A stretch of 64,000 nucleotides of DNA. Origin: Pseudomonas vanderleydeniana. Lineage in GTDB: Bacteria; Pseudomonadota; Gammaproteobacteria; Pseudomonadales; Pseudomonadaceae. A program made the position numbers and the translations under genes. Below are positions 43,972 through 55,121 of the stretch, piece by piece. The stretch spans positions 3,894,001-3,958,000 of the forward strand of contig NZ_CP077093.1 in NCBI RefSeq assembly GCF_014268755.2, in the 5' to 3' direction. The stretch's first letter is position 1; each line of letters begins with the position of its first letter. The notes below the pieces were generated by a model. That model was not told where the DNA came from. It did no database searches and saw only the letters and a list, made by a program, of their open reading frames with translations.

Positions 43972-44877
43972 ATGACTCGAACAACCCGCATCACCGATCC
44001 CTCCTACGAGCTGATGGATGACCATAACGGCCTCTCCATCATCTATCGCCAGCACGGTTTCCCGTGCCCACTGGTGCGTTGGCATTTCCACAAGGAATAC
44101 GAACTGCACCTGATCGTGGCCAGCTCCGGCAAGGTCTTCATCGGCGACTATATCGGCAACTTCCACCCGTACACGCTGTTTCTCACCGGCCCCAACCTGC
44201 CCCACAACTGGATCAGCCAGGTGGCCGAGGACGAAGTGGTACCCAAGCGTGACATGCTGGTGAACTTCACCGACGAGCTGTTCGAGGAAGGCCACCAGAT
44301 TTTCGCGGAACTCAAGACCCTGGCGCCGCTGCTGGAGCGGGCCCAGTACGGTATCGAGTTCCGCTGCCCGGAGACCATTGGCAAGGCTGCGCAACTGATG
44401 CAACGCATTGCCGACTCCCAGGGCGTGACACGCCTGGGGCACTTCCTGATCCTGCTGGAACTGCTCAGCAGTTGCGACGACTACCAGCTGCTTTCCGGGG
44501 TCACGACGCCGCAACTGGCCGACGAAAACAATATCGACCGCACCAACCGCGCCGTCGACTACATTTTCGCCCACTACGCCCGGGAGTTGCCGCTCGAAGA
44601 GGTCGCCGACTACCTGGGAATGAAACCCACCTATTTTTCCCGCGTGTTCAAGCAGGCTACCGGGCGCTGCTTCGTCGAGTTCGTCAATCGCCTGCGCATC
44701 AGCAAATCCTGCGAATTGCTGGTCGACGGCGACAAGCCGGTGACCGATGTGTGCTTCGAATCCGGCTTCAACAACATTTCCAACTTCAACCGGCGCTTCC
44801 AGCAACTCAAGGGCATGACGCCCTCGCACTATCGCCGCCTGGCCGTGCAACGCCTGACCGAGCAGAACCTCGGCTGA
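43972..44877 (+). CDS. mtlR: AraC-family activator of the mannitol operon, MtlR
   Basis: A 301-residue regulator with an N-terminal cupin-like sensor (WHFHKEYELHLIVASSGKVFIGDYIGNFHPYTLFLTGPNLPHNW) and a C-terminal AraC/XylS double helix-turn-helix (LPLEEVADYLGMKPTYFSRVFKQATGRCFVEFVNRLRISKSCELL). It lies directly upstream of mtlE on the same strand, as in P. fluorescens, where MtlR activates the operon in response to mannitol, sorbitol or arabitol. The ATG at 43972 begins MTRTTRITDPSYELMDD. Confidence 0.93.
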   Translation: MTRTTRITDPSYELMDDHNGLSIIYRQHGFPCPLVRWHFHKEYELHLIVASSGKVFIGDYIGNFHPYTLFLTGPNLPHNWISQVAEDEVVPKRDMLVNFTDELFEEGHQIFAELKTLAPLLERAQYGIEFRCPETIGKAAQLMQRIADSQGVTRLGHFLILLELLSSCDDYQLLSGVTTPQLADENNIDRTNRAVDYIFAHYARELPLEEVADYLGMKPTYFSRVFKQATGRCFVEFVNRLRISKSCELLVDGDKPVTDVCFESGFNNISNFNRRFQQLKGMTPSHYRRLAVQRLTEQNLG

Positions 44878-44887
44878 CCCCCACCCG

Positions 44888-44905
44888 GCGCCCCACTCGG
44901 GGCGC
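44888..44905 (+). terminator. Hairpin after mtlR
   Basis: GCGCCCC-actc-GGGGCGC forms a perfect 7-bp stem 10 bases after the mtlR stop. There is no T-run; the DNA that follows is the CTAG target and the MITE, so the insertion may have displaced the original tail. Confidence 0.55.
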
Positions 44906-45051
44906 TAGGCTGTGTATGAAATTGTTTGAAACGCAGGTTAGGCAAGGCAAAAACCGGCGAGGAAGCGCAGTTGACTGGTTGTCAATGAGCATTCCGAGCC
45001 GGTTTTTAACGCCGCATAACCAAGTTTCAAGCGATTTCATACATAGCCTAG
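44905..45051. mobile_element. MITE with CTAG target duplication (IS5-family type)
   Basis: CTAG at 44905-44908 and 45048-45051 flank a 139-bp element. Its ends, GCTGTGTATGAAATTGTTTG and the complement of CAAGCGATTTCATACATAGC, are imperfect terminal inverted repeats. Inner segments (AAAAACCGGC and GCCGGTTTTT) also pair, so the whole element can fold into one long hairpin. It has no reading frame. A 4-bp CTAG duplication is usual for IS5-type transposases, so an IS5-family element elsewhere probably mobilised it. It sits between mtlR and mtlE. Confidence 0.8.
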
Positions 45052-45315
45052 CAGCCGACTGCCCGGCAAAACCTGTACTGATTTACCCCTCCCCCAACGC
45101 CCCTGAAATCGCGCCCTAGTGCGGCCGGCTAAACGTTGCGCCCAGCCACGCCATGCCCACCGAGTGCAAAAAAGTATCGATCAGAGTGTCTTCAAGGATT
45201 TGTCTGGCCGGCGATTGAGGGCTGTAATCAGCCTCAGATTCTTCCGGGGCACAGGAAGAGACAACAACAATAAACCGACCTTCATCGCCGCCGCGCGACA
45301 GAAGAGGAGTGTTCG

Positions 45316-46626
<1,311 letters not shown>

Positions 46627-46656
46627 CCCCGCAGCCCCGTGGATACACGCAACCCC

Positions 46657-46767
46657 GTGGCAGTCGGCTTGCTGGCGATCCGCCGAAGGCGGCCATCCGG
46701 TCAGACCGGTGGCGATCGTGAAGACGCCATCGCCAGCAAGCGGAGCGCCGCCCGACCGGCTCCCACA
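46657..46767. repeat. REP element between mtlE and mtlF
   Basis: GTGGCAGTCGGCTTGCTGGC at the left and, on the other strand, TGTGGGAGCCGGTCGGGCGG at the right bound a structured region with inner repeats CTTGCTGGCGATC and GATCGCCAGCAAG-like arms. Such stems after the first gene of an ABC operon often stabilise the binding-protein mRNA. Confidence 0.75.
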
Positions 46768-46821
46768 AAGGCATGCGTCGCTCTCCAGGGCGCAACCCAC
46801 CCCCTAGCGGTTTTGAACGCC

Positions 46822-47748
46822 ATGAACAGCACCACTGCAAAAGCTCATATGGACATCCCCCAACCGCTGCGCAAAAGCCGCCTGCGCAATCCCGGCTGGT
46901 TCCTGGTCAGCCCCTCGGTCGCCCTGTTGCTGCTGTGGATGATCGTCCCGCTGGGCATGACCCTGTATTTTTCCCTGATCCGCTACAACCTGCTCTACCC
47001 GGGGGAAAACCCGTACGTCGGCCTGGAGAACTTCAGCTATTTCCTGACCGATTCAGGCTTTCTGCCCGGTGCCGCCAATACCCTGTTGCTGGTGGGCAGC
47101 GTGCTGCTGATCAGCGTGGTGTTCGGCGTACTGATCTCGGCCCTGCTGGAAGCCAGCGAGTTCTTCGGCCGCGGTATCGTCCGGGTGCTGCTGATCTCGC
47201 CGTTCTTCGTCATGCCCACGGTCGGTGCGCTGATCTGGAAGAACCTGTTGTTCCACCCGGTCTCGGGCGTCCTGGCCGCCGTGTGGCGGCTGTTCGGCGC
47301 CGAGCCGGTGGACTGGCTGGCGCACTACCCGCTGCTGTCGGTGATCATCATCGTGTCCTGGCAATGGCTGCCGTTCGCGATCCTGATCCTGATGACCGCC
47401 ATGCAATCGCTCGACCAGGAACAAAAGGAAGCCGCACGCCTGGATGGCGCCGGCCCCCTGGCGATCTTCTGGCACCTGACCCTGCCGCACCTGGCCCGGC
47501 CCATCGCCGTGGTGGTGATGATCGAAACCATCTTCCTGCTGTCGGTGTTCGCCGAAATCTTCACCACCACCAACGGCGGCCCCGGCTACGCCTCGACCAA
47601 CCTCGCCTACCTGATCTACAACCAGGCGCTGGTGCAGTTCGACGTCGGCATGGCCTCCGCCGGCGGGCTGATCGCCGTGGTCATCGCCAACATCGCCGCG
47701 ATCATCCTGGTGCGGATGCTCGGCAAAAACCTGACAGACAAGCCTTGA
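46822..47748 (+). CDS. mtlF: MtlF, polyol ABC transporter permease
   Basis: A 308-residue inner-membrane permease with six membrane segments and the EAA loop EQKEAARLDGAGPLAIFWHLTLPHLARP, which contacts the ATPase. Family: MalF/UgpA-type sugar permease. The ATG at 46822 is chosen; an alternative start 27 bases further in (MDIPQPL) cannot be excluded because neither has a strong ribosome-binding site. The mtlG gene follows after 10 bases. Confidence 0.93.
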   Translation: MNSTTAKAHMDIPQPLRKSRLRNPGWFLVSPSVALLLLWMIVPLGMTLYFSLIRYNLLYPGENPYVGLENFSYFLTDSGFLPGAANTLLLVGSVLLISVVFGVLISALLEASEFFGRGIVRVLLISPFFVMPTVGALIWKNLLFHPVSGVLAAVWRLFGAEPVDWLAHYPLLSVIIIVSWQWLPFAILILMTAMQSLDQEQKEAARLDGAGPLAIFWHLTLPHLARPIAVVVMIETIFLLSVFAEIFTTTNGGPGYASTNLAYLIYNQALVQFDVGMASAGGLIAVVIANIAAIILVRMLGKNLTDKP

Positions 47749-47758
47749 GGCCCGCGCC

Positions 47759-48595
47759 ATGATCCTGACCCTCAAACAATCACGCCGCCTGCAGAGCGTG
47801 CTGCTCGGCCTCCTGGCCTGGGCCATCGCCCTGCTGATCTTCTTTCCGATCTTCTGGATGGTGCTGACCAGCTTCAAGAGCGAAATCGACGCCTTCGCCA
47901 CGCCGCCGCAGTTCATCTTCAGCCCGACCCTGGAGAACTACCTGCACATCCAGGAGCGCAGCGGCTACCTGCGCTTCGCCTGGAACTCGGTGGTGGTATC
48001 CTTCAGCGCCACCGCCCTGTGCCTGCTGATCGCGGTACCGGCCGCCTACTCCATGGCGTTCTACGAGACCCAGCGGACCAAGCGCACCCTGCTGTGGATG
48101 CTCTCGACCAAGATGCTGCCACCGGTGGGCGTGCTGATGCCGATCTATCTGCTGGCCAAGTCGTTCAACCTGCTCGATACCCGCCTGGCGCTGATCGTGA
48201 TCTACACCCTGATCAACCTGCCGATCGTGATCTGGATGGTGTACACCTACTTCAAGGACATCCCCCGGGACATCCTCGAGGCCGCCCGTCTCGACGGCGC
48301 CACGCTGCTGCAGGAAATGCTGCGGGTGCTGCTGCCGATCAGCAAGGGTGGCCTGGCCTCGACCCTGCTGCTGTCGCTGATCCTGTGCTGGAACGAAGCC
48401 TTCTGGTCACTGAACCTGACCTCTTCCAACGCCGCGCCCCTGACCGCGCTGATCGCCTCCTACTCCAGTCCCGAGGGACTGTTCTGGGCCAAGTTGTCCG
48501 CCGTCTCGACTCTCGCCTGTGCGCCGATCCTGATCTTTGGCTGGATCAGCCAGAAACAGCTGGTGCGCGGCCTGTCCTTCGGTGCCGTGAAGTAA
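47759..48595 (+). CDS. mtlG: MtlG, polyol ABC transporter permease
   Basis: A 278-residue MalG-type permease with six membrane segments and the EAA loop DILEAARLDGATLLQEMLRVLLPISKGG. It forms the membrane channel with MtlF. It ends 146 bases before mtlK; a REP element fills most of that space. Confidence 0.94.
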   Translation: MILTLKQSRRLQSVLLGLLAWAIALLIFFPIFWMVLTSFKSEIDAFATPPQFIFSPTLENYLHIQERSGYLRFAWNSVVVSFSATALCLLIAVPAAYSMAFYETQRTKRTLLWMLSTKMLPPVGVLMPIYLLAKSFNLLDTRLALIVIYTLINLPIVIWMVYTYFKDIPRDILEAARLDGATLLQEMLRVLLPISKGGLASTLLLSLILCWNEAFWSLNLTSSNAAPLTALIASYSSPEGLFWAKLSAVSTLACAPILIFGWISQKQLVRGLSFGAVK

Positions 48596-48614
48596 TGAAT
48601 ACAACACGGTCCCG

Positions 48615-48702
48615 GTAGGAGTCGGGCTCGCCCGCGAAGGCGCCGGACCAGACACCGCAATTCGTCGGATCCGGCCTCTTGGCGGGCAAGCCCGACTCCT
48701 AC
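48615..48702. repeat. Paired REP element between mtlG and mtlK
   Basis: GTAGGAGTCGGGCT at 48615-48628 is complementary to AGCCCGACTCCTAC at 48689-48702, and both arms continue with GCCCGCGAAGGC-like sequence. The element lies inside the mannitol operon. Confidence 0.8.
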
Positions 48703-48741
48703 AGGGACCGGTGTTCTGCCAAACAATCGAGGAGCCACACC

Positions 48742-49845
<1,104 letters not shown>

Positions 49846-49861
49846 TCAAGAGAACTGCGCA

Positions 49862-51337
49862 ATGAACCTGAACAAACAGAACCTGCACAACCTGTCCGCG
49901 CACATCGTCCTACCCGACTACGTGGCGAGCCAAACCCGGCAAGGTATCGCCCATATCGGCGTCGGCGGCTTCCACCGTGCCCACCAGGCCTACTACACCG
50001 ACGCCCTGATGAACCTCGGCGAGGGCCACGACTGGAGCATCTGCGGCATCGGCCTGCGCCGCGAGGACCAGGGCGTTCGCGACGCCCTGGCGGCCCAGGA
50101 TTACCTCTACACCCTCTATGAGCTGGGCGACGGCGACGATACCGAAACCCGCGTCATCGCCTCCATCAGCGGCATGCTGCTGGCCCAGGATGGCGCCCAG
50201 ATGCTGATCGACAAGCTGGCTTCGGCCGAGATCCGCATCGTTTCGCTGACCATCACCGAAGGTGGCTACTGCATCGACGACAGCAACGGCGAATTCATGA
50301 GCCAACTGCCGCAGATCCAGCACGACCTGCAGTACCCGGACGCCCCCCAGACCGTCTTCGGGTTCCTCTGCGCGGCCCTGGCCAAGCGGCGTGCCCAGGG
50401 CATCCCGGCCTTTACCCTGATGTCCTGCGATAACCTGCCGCACAACGGCGCGGTGACCCGCAAGGCGCTGCTGGCCTTCGCCGCGCTGCGCGATCCCGGG
50501 CTACATGACTGGATCGCCGCCAACGTGAGCTTTCCCAACGCCATGGTCGACCGCATCACGCCGATGACCAGTTCCGCCCACCGCCTGCAACTGCATGACG
50601 AGCATGGGGTCGACGACGCCTGGCCGGTGGTCTGCGAACCTTTCGTGCAGTGGGTGCTGGAGGACAGGTTCAGCAACGGTCGCCCCGCCTGGGAAAAGGT
50701 CGGCGTGCAATTCACCGACGACGTCACCCCTTACGAGGAGATGAAGATCAAGCTGCTCAACGGCAGCCACCTGGCCCTCACCTACCTGGGTTTTCTCAAG
50801 GGCTACCGCTTCGTTCACGAAACCATGAACGATCCGTTGTTCGTCGCCTACATGCGCGCCTACATGGACCTGGACGTCACCCCGCAATTGGCGCCGGTAC
50901 CGGGTATCGACCTGGGTGACTACAAGAACACCCTGGTCGAGCGTTTCTCCAACCAGGCCATCGCCGACCAATTGGAACGGGTGTGTTCCGACGGTTCCTC
51001 GAAGTTTCCCAAGTTCACCGTCCCGACCATCAACCGGCTGATCGCCGATGGCCGCGACACCGAACGCGCCGCACTGGTGGTGGCGGCCTGGGCCCTGTAC
51101 CTCAAGGGTGTCGATGAAAACGGCGTGCGCTACCGTATCCCCGACCCACGGGCCGAGTTCTGCCAGGCACTGGTCACCGACGACACCCTGATCGTGCAGC
51201 GCCTGCTGGGCGTGGAGGAAATCTTCGGCACCGCCATTCCCAGGTCCGAGGCTTTCATCACGGCCTTTGAAGACGGCTATAACAGCCTGCGCGAAGTGGG
51301 CGTGAGCAAAACCCTGGAGCGCCTGACGCGACCATGA
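49862..51337 (+). CDS. mtlD: Mannitol 2-dehydrogenase
   Basis: NAD-dependent oxidation of mannitol to fructose, also of arabitol to xylulose. The 491-residue protein belongs to the long-chain polyol dehydrogenases. The NAD loop IGVGGFHRAHQAYY is near residue 32. The catalytic residues described for the P. fluorescens enzyme fall at the same numbers: Lys295, Asn300 and His303 in EEMKIKLLNGSH. The stop overlaps the mtlY start (ATGA). Confidence 0.96.
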   Translation: MNLNKQNLHNLSAHIVLPDYVASQTRQGIAHIGVGGFHRAHQAYYTDALMNLGEGHDWSICGIGLRREDQGVRDALAAQDYLYTLYELGDGDDTETRVIASISGMLLAQDGAQMLIDKLASAEIRIVSLTITEGGYCIDDSNGEFMSQLPQIQHDLQYPDAPQTVFGFLCAALAKRRAQGIPAFTLMSCDNLPHNGAVTRKALLAFAALRDPGLHDWIAANVSFPNAMVDRITPMTSSAHRLQLHDEHGVDDAWPVVCEPFVQWVLEDRFSNGRPAWEKVGVQFTDDVTPYEEMKIKLLNGSHLALTYLGFLKGYRFVHETMNDPLFVAYMRAYMDLDVTPQLAPVPGIDLGDYKNTLVERFSNQAIADQLERVCSDGSSKFPKFTVPTINRLIADGRDTERAALVVAAWALYLKGVDENGVRYRIPDPRAEFCQALVTDDTLIVQRLLGVEEIFGTAIPRSEAFITAFEDGYNSLREVGVSKTLERLTRP

Positions 51338-52824
51338 AGCGCAAACTCTACCTCGGTATCGACTGCGGCACCCAAGGCACCAAGGCCCTCGTCCTCGACA
51401 GTGTCAGCGGTCAGGTACTGGGCCAGGGTGGCGCGCCTCACGACCTGATCAGCGGCGCCAACGGACGCCGCGAGCAGGACACCGGACAATGGCTGCAGGC
51501 CTTCACCCAAGCGACGCACCAGGCCCTGCAGGCCGCACAGGTCGATGGCCAGGCCATCCTCGCTCTCGGTGTCTCGGGGCAGCAGCACGGCCTGGTGCTG
51601 CTCGACGAACAAGGCCAGGTCCTGCGTCCGGCCAAACTCTGGTGCGACACCGAAAGCACCCCGCAGAACCAGCAGTTGCTGGACTACCTGGGTGGCGAAC
51701 AAGGCTCGCTGGAGCGCCTGGGCCTGGTGATCGCGCCTGGCTACACCGTGTCCAAGCTGCTCTGGACCCGGGAACACCACCCGGACCTGTTCGCCCGTAT
51801 CGCCCACGTCCTGCTGCCTCACGATTATCTCAACTACTGGCTCACCGGTCGCGCCTGTGCCGAATATGGCGACGCCTCCGGCAGCGGCTATTTCGACGTA
51901 CGCCAACGCGGCTGGGATTTGCCATTACTGCAGCACATCGACCCCGGCGGCCGCTTGCAAAAGGCCTTGCCGGAACTGATCGAGGCCCACCAGCCGGTCG
52001 GCCAGATACGGCCCGAGATCGCCCGGCAACTGGGGATCAACCCCCAGGCCGTGGTCGCCAGCGGAGGTGGCGACAACATGATGGGCGCCATCGGTACCGG
52101 CAATATCCGCCCCGGTGTGATCACCATGAGCCTGGGTTCGTCCGGTACGGTCTACGCCTATGCCGACCAGCCATTGATCAGTCCCGAGGCCTCGGTCGCC
52201 GCCTTCTGCTCCTCCAGCGGTGGCTGGCTGCCGCTGATCTGCACCATGAACCTGACCAACGCCACCGGCGCGGTGCGCGAGTTGTTCAAGCTCGACCTGG
52301 ATGAGTTCAACAACCTGGTGACGCAGGCGCCGATCGGTGCCGAGGGTGTCAGCATGCTGCCGTTCCTCAACGGCGAGCGGGTACCCGCCCTGCCCCAGGC
52401 CACCGGCAGCCTGCTGGGCCTGAGCCTGACCAATCTGACCCAGGCCAACCTGTGCCGCGCCGTGGTCGAGGGCACCACCTTCGGCCTGCGCTATGGCCTC
52501 GATCTATTGCATGGCAACGGTCTGCAGGGCGAGAGTATCCGCCTGATCGGCGGCGGCGCGAAGAGCCCTGTCTGGCGGCAGATGGTCGCCGACATCATGG
52601 GTACCCCGGTCATCTGCACCGAACAGAGCGAGGCAGCAGCCCTTGGCGCGGCGATCCAGGCCGCCTGGTGCGAGTCAGGAACACTTCACGGCCTGGCCGA
52701 ACTGTGCGAGCGTTGCGTCAGTCTCGATAGGGGCAGCGAAACCCGGCCCATCCCGGCCCATGTCAGCGCCTATCAACCGATCTATCACCGCTACCGTCAA
52801 CAGGTCGCGGCCCTTCAAGAGTGA
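51334..52824 (+). CDS. mtlY: Xylulose kinase MtlY
   Basis: A 496-residue FGGY-family kinase that phosphorylates xylulose made from arabitol by MtlD. The start KLYLGIDCGTQGTKALVLD is the ATP-binding phosphate 1 motif, GVSGQQHGLVLLD is the substrate site, and IRLIGGGAKSPVWRQMVADIMGTPV is the C-terminal FGGY signature. It is translationally coupled to mtlD and followed after 6 bases by mtlZ. Confidence 0.94.
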   Translation: MKRKLYLGIDCGTQGTKALVLDSVSGQVLGQGGAPHDLISGANGRREQDTGQWLQAFTQATHQALQAAQVDGQAILALGVSGQQHGLVLLDEQGQVLRPAKLWCDTESTPQNQQLLDYLGGEQGSLERLGLVIAPGYTVSKLLWTREHHPDLFARIAHVLLPHDYLNYWLTGRACAEYGDASGSGYFDVRQRGWDLPLLQHIDPGGRLQKALPELIEAHQPVGQIRPEIARQLGINPQAVVASGGGDNMMGAIGTGNIRPGVITMSLGSSGTVYAYADQPLISPEASVAAFCSSSGGWLPLICTMNLTNATGAVRELFKLDLDEFNNLVTQAPIGAEGVSMLPFLNGERVPALPQATGSLLGLSLTNLTQANLCRAVVEGTTFGLRYGLDLLHGNGLQGESIRLIGGGAKSPVWRQMVADIMGTPVICTEQSEAAALGAAIQAAWCESGTLHGLAELCERCVSLDRGSETRPIPAHVSAYQPIYHRYRQQVAALQE

Positions 52825-52830
52825 GCATTC

Positions 52831-53769
52831 ATGTATCTGGTCTGTGGTGAAGCGCTGTTCGATTTCTTCAGCGAGCCCGACGCAAGCGGGCAAACCTCGA
52901 AAGTGAACTTCAAGGCGATTGCCGGTGGCTCGCCCTTCAACGTCGCAGTGGGGCTGCGTCGCCTCGGCGTGGAGTCCGCGCTGTTCGCCGGGCTGTCCAA
53001 CGACTACCTGGGACGGCGCCTGCAGCAGGTCCTGCAGGAAGAAGGTGTGCGCGCCGATTACCTGCGGGACTTCGATGCGCCCACCACCCTGGCGATGGTC
53101 GCGGTCGGTGCCGATGGCTCTCCCCAGTACAGTTTCCGTGGAGAGGGCTGCGCCGATCGCCAACTGCTGCCGGAGCACCTGCCTCAACTGGATGAGGCGG
53201 TTCGCGGTCTGCACATCGGCTCCTACTCGCTGGTGGTTCAGCCGATCGGCGATACGCTGCTGACGCTGGTCCGCCAGGAAAGCGGCCGCCGACTGATCAC
53301 TCTCGATCCCAACGTACGCCTCAACCCGCAACCGGATATCGCATTGTGGCGCGAGCGTATCGCCGCCCTGGCCGAACACGCCGACCTGATCAAGGTCAGC
53401 GACGAAGACCTGCACCTGCTCTACCCCGATCGCGAACCGCAGGATGTGGCCCACGAATGGCTGGAGCAGCGCTGCCAGTTGGTATTCCTCACCCGTGGGC
53501 GCCAGGGCGCCAGCGTCTACAGCCGTCGCCATGGGCATTGGTCGGTCGCGGCCCGCGAAGTCGTCACAGCCGACACCGTGGGTGCCGGTGACACCTTCCA
53601 GGCGGCGCTGATCACCTGGCTGACCGAGCAGCAGCTGGATTCGGTGCAGGGCCTGGAGCGCCTGGAGAAGGCGCAGATCGACGCGATGCTGGATTTTGCC
53701 ATCAGCGCCGCGGCCATCACCTGCAGCCGCGTCGGCCCGGACCTGCCCTACCGCCACCAGGTCGCCTGA
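52831..53769 (+). CDS. mtlZ: Fructokinase MtlZ
   Basis: A 312-residue PfkB-family sugar kinase that phosphorylates the fructose made from mannitol. GGSPFNVAVGLRRLG is the N-terminal PfkB signature, and TADTVGAGDTFQAALITWL holds the catalytic Asp and anion hole. Last gene of the mtlEFGKDYZ operon. The convergent PilT-like gene ends 50 bases on. Confidence 0.94.
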   Translation: MYLVCGEALFDFFSEPDASGQTSKVNFKAIAGGSPFNVAVGLRRLGVESALFAGLSNDYLGRRLQQVLQEEGVRADYLRDFDAPTTLAMVAVGADGSPQYSFRGEGCADRQLLPEHLPQLDEAVRGLHIGSYSLVVQPIGDTLLTLVRQESGRRLITLDPNVRLNPQPDIALWRERIAALAEHADLIKVSDEDLHLLYPDREPQDVAHEWLEQRCQLVFLTRGRQGASVYSRRHGHWSVAAREVVTADTVGAGDTFQAALITWLTEQQLDSVQGLERLEKAQIDAMLDFAISAAAITCSRVGPDLPYRHQVA

Positions 53770-53819
53770 GTGCGGCAGGTATCAGTAACCCTTTGAAACG
53801 ACCCGGTCCCTGGTCGACC

Positions 53820-54986
53820 TCAACGGTGCGGTGATTCACCATCGTCGACCAGCCCCCAATCCTTGACGTCCGGCTGCGGCGCCGCCGCTGGCGGGGCCGG
53901 TGGGGTTTTCTGCTGAATCGCTGCGCCGTCCTGGTGCAGCTTCAGGCGCAGGCGCAGGTTGTTCACCGAATCGGCGTTCTTCAGCGCTTCGTCCTCGTCG
54001 ATCGCCCCTTCCACCACCAGGTTGAACAGCGCCGTGTCGAACGTCAGCATGCCGCTGACCTCGGACTTCTCCATGATGCCCTTGAGCTCGGAGAACTCGT
54101 TGCGCTTGATGAAATCGCGAATCGTCGGCGTGCCCAGCATCACTTCGACCGCCGCCCGACGCTTGCCGTCAGTGGTGCGCACCAGGCGCTGGGAGACGAA
54201 GGCCTGCAGGTTGTTGCCCAGGTCGTTGAGCAACTGCGGACGGCGGTCCTCGGGGAAGAAGTTGATGATGCGGTCCAGCGCCTGGTTGGCGTTGTTGGCG
54301 TGCAGGGTGGAAATCGCCAGGTGCCCGGTGTCGGCAAAGGCCAGGGCGTGTTCCATGGTCTCGCGGTCGCGAATCTCGCCGATCAGGATCACATCCGGGG
54401 CCTGGCGCAGGGTGTTTTTCAGCGCGGCATGGAAACTGCGAGTGTCGACCCCCACTTCACGCTGGTTGATGATCGACTTCTTGTGCCGATGGATATACTC
54501 GACCGGGTCCTCGATGGTAATGATGTGACCGCTGCTATGCCGGTTGCGGTAGTCGATCAGCGCCGCCAGGGAGGTGGATTTGCCCGAGCCGGTAGCCCCG
54601 ACGAACAGCACCAGGCCGCGCTTTTCCATGATGGTATCGAGCAGGATCGGCGGCAGCTTGAGGTCTTCGAAACGGGGGATCTCCAGCTTGATGTTACGGG
54701 CGACGATGGAGACTTCGTTACGCTGCTTGAAAATGTTGACCCGGAAACGCCCGACGCCCGGCAATGACAGCGCCAGGTTCATTTCCAGTTCGCGGTCGAA
54801 CTGCTGGCGCTGTTCGGCGTCCATGATACCGTCGGCAATCAGCGCCACCTCACCGGCCTTGAGCGCGTCGGTGCCCAACGGCTTGAGTACGCCATTGAAC
54901 TTGGCGCAGGGCGGAGCGCCGGTCGACAGGTACAGGTCCGAGCCGTCCTGGGCGGCGAGGAGTTTCAATAAGGCGTGAATGTCCAT
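53820..54986 (-). CDS. PilT/PilU-family type IV pilus ATPase
   Basis: A 388-residue hexameric secretion ATPase of the retraction type. Walker A is GATGSGKST (130-138); the Asp box is TIEDPVEY; APDVILIGEIRD is Walker B and AISTLHANNANQALDRI is the His box. The C-terminal Pro/Ala/Gln tail is variable. The sequence looks closer to PilU than to PilT, but the gene stands alone, not beside another pilT copy, so I do not assign a symbol. The ATG at 54986 gives the conserved start DIHALLKLLAAQDGSDLYLS. Confidence 0.87.
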   Translation of the reverse strand: MDIHALLKLLAAQDGSDLYLSTGAPPCAKFNGVLKPLGTDALKAGEVALIADGIMDAEQRQQFDRELEMNLALSLPGVGRFRVNIFKQRNEVSIVARNIKLEIPRFEDLKLPPILLDTIMEKRGLVLFVGATGSGKSTSLAALIDYRNRHSSGHIITIEDPVEYIHRHKKSIINQREVGVDTRSFHAALKNTLRQAPDVILIGEIRDRETMEHALAFADTGHLAISTLHANNANQALDRIINFFPEDRRPQLLNDLGNNLQAFVSQRLVRTTDGKRRAAVEVMLGTPTIRDFIKRNEFSELKGIMEKSEVSGMLTFDTALFNLVVEGAIDEDEALKNADSVNNLRLRLKLHQDGAAIQQKTPPAPPAAAPQPDVKDWGLVDDGESPHR

Positions 54987-55121
54987 GGCAACGATGTCCG
55001 CAATACAGTCGAAAGAGGTTGAAATGCTCAACCAGGCGTCATTTCAGATTGGCAACGGTCTACAGCTTGGCGGGATAATAGTGCGCCACGCAACTCAAAG
55101 CTTCACCTTCAAGGCATGTTT

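Noticed and set aside
44888..45051. The hairpins after mtlR as a small RNA or riboswitch
   Set aside because: The target duplication and terminal repeats show that the larger structure is a MITE; no known RNA motif was recognised.
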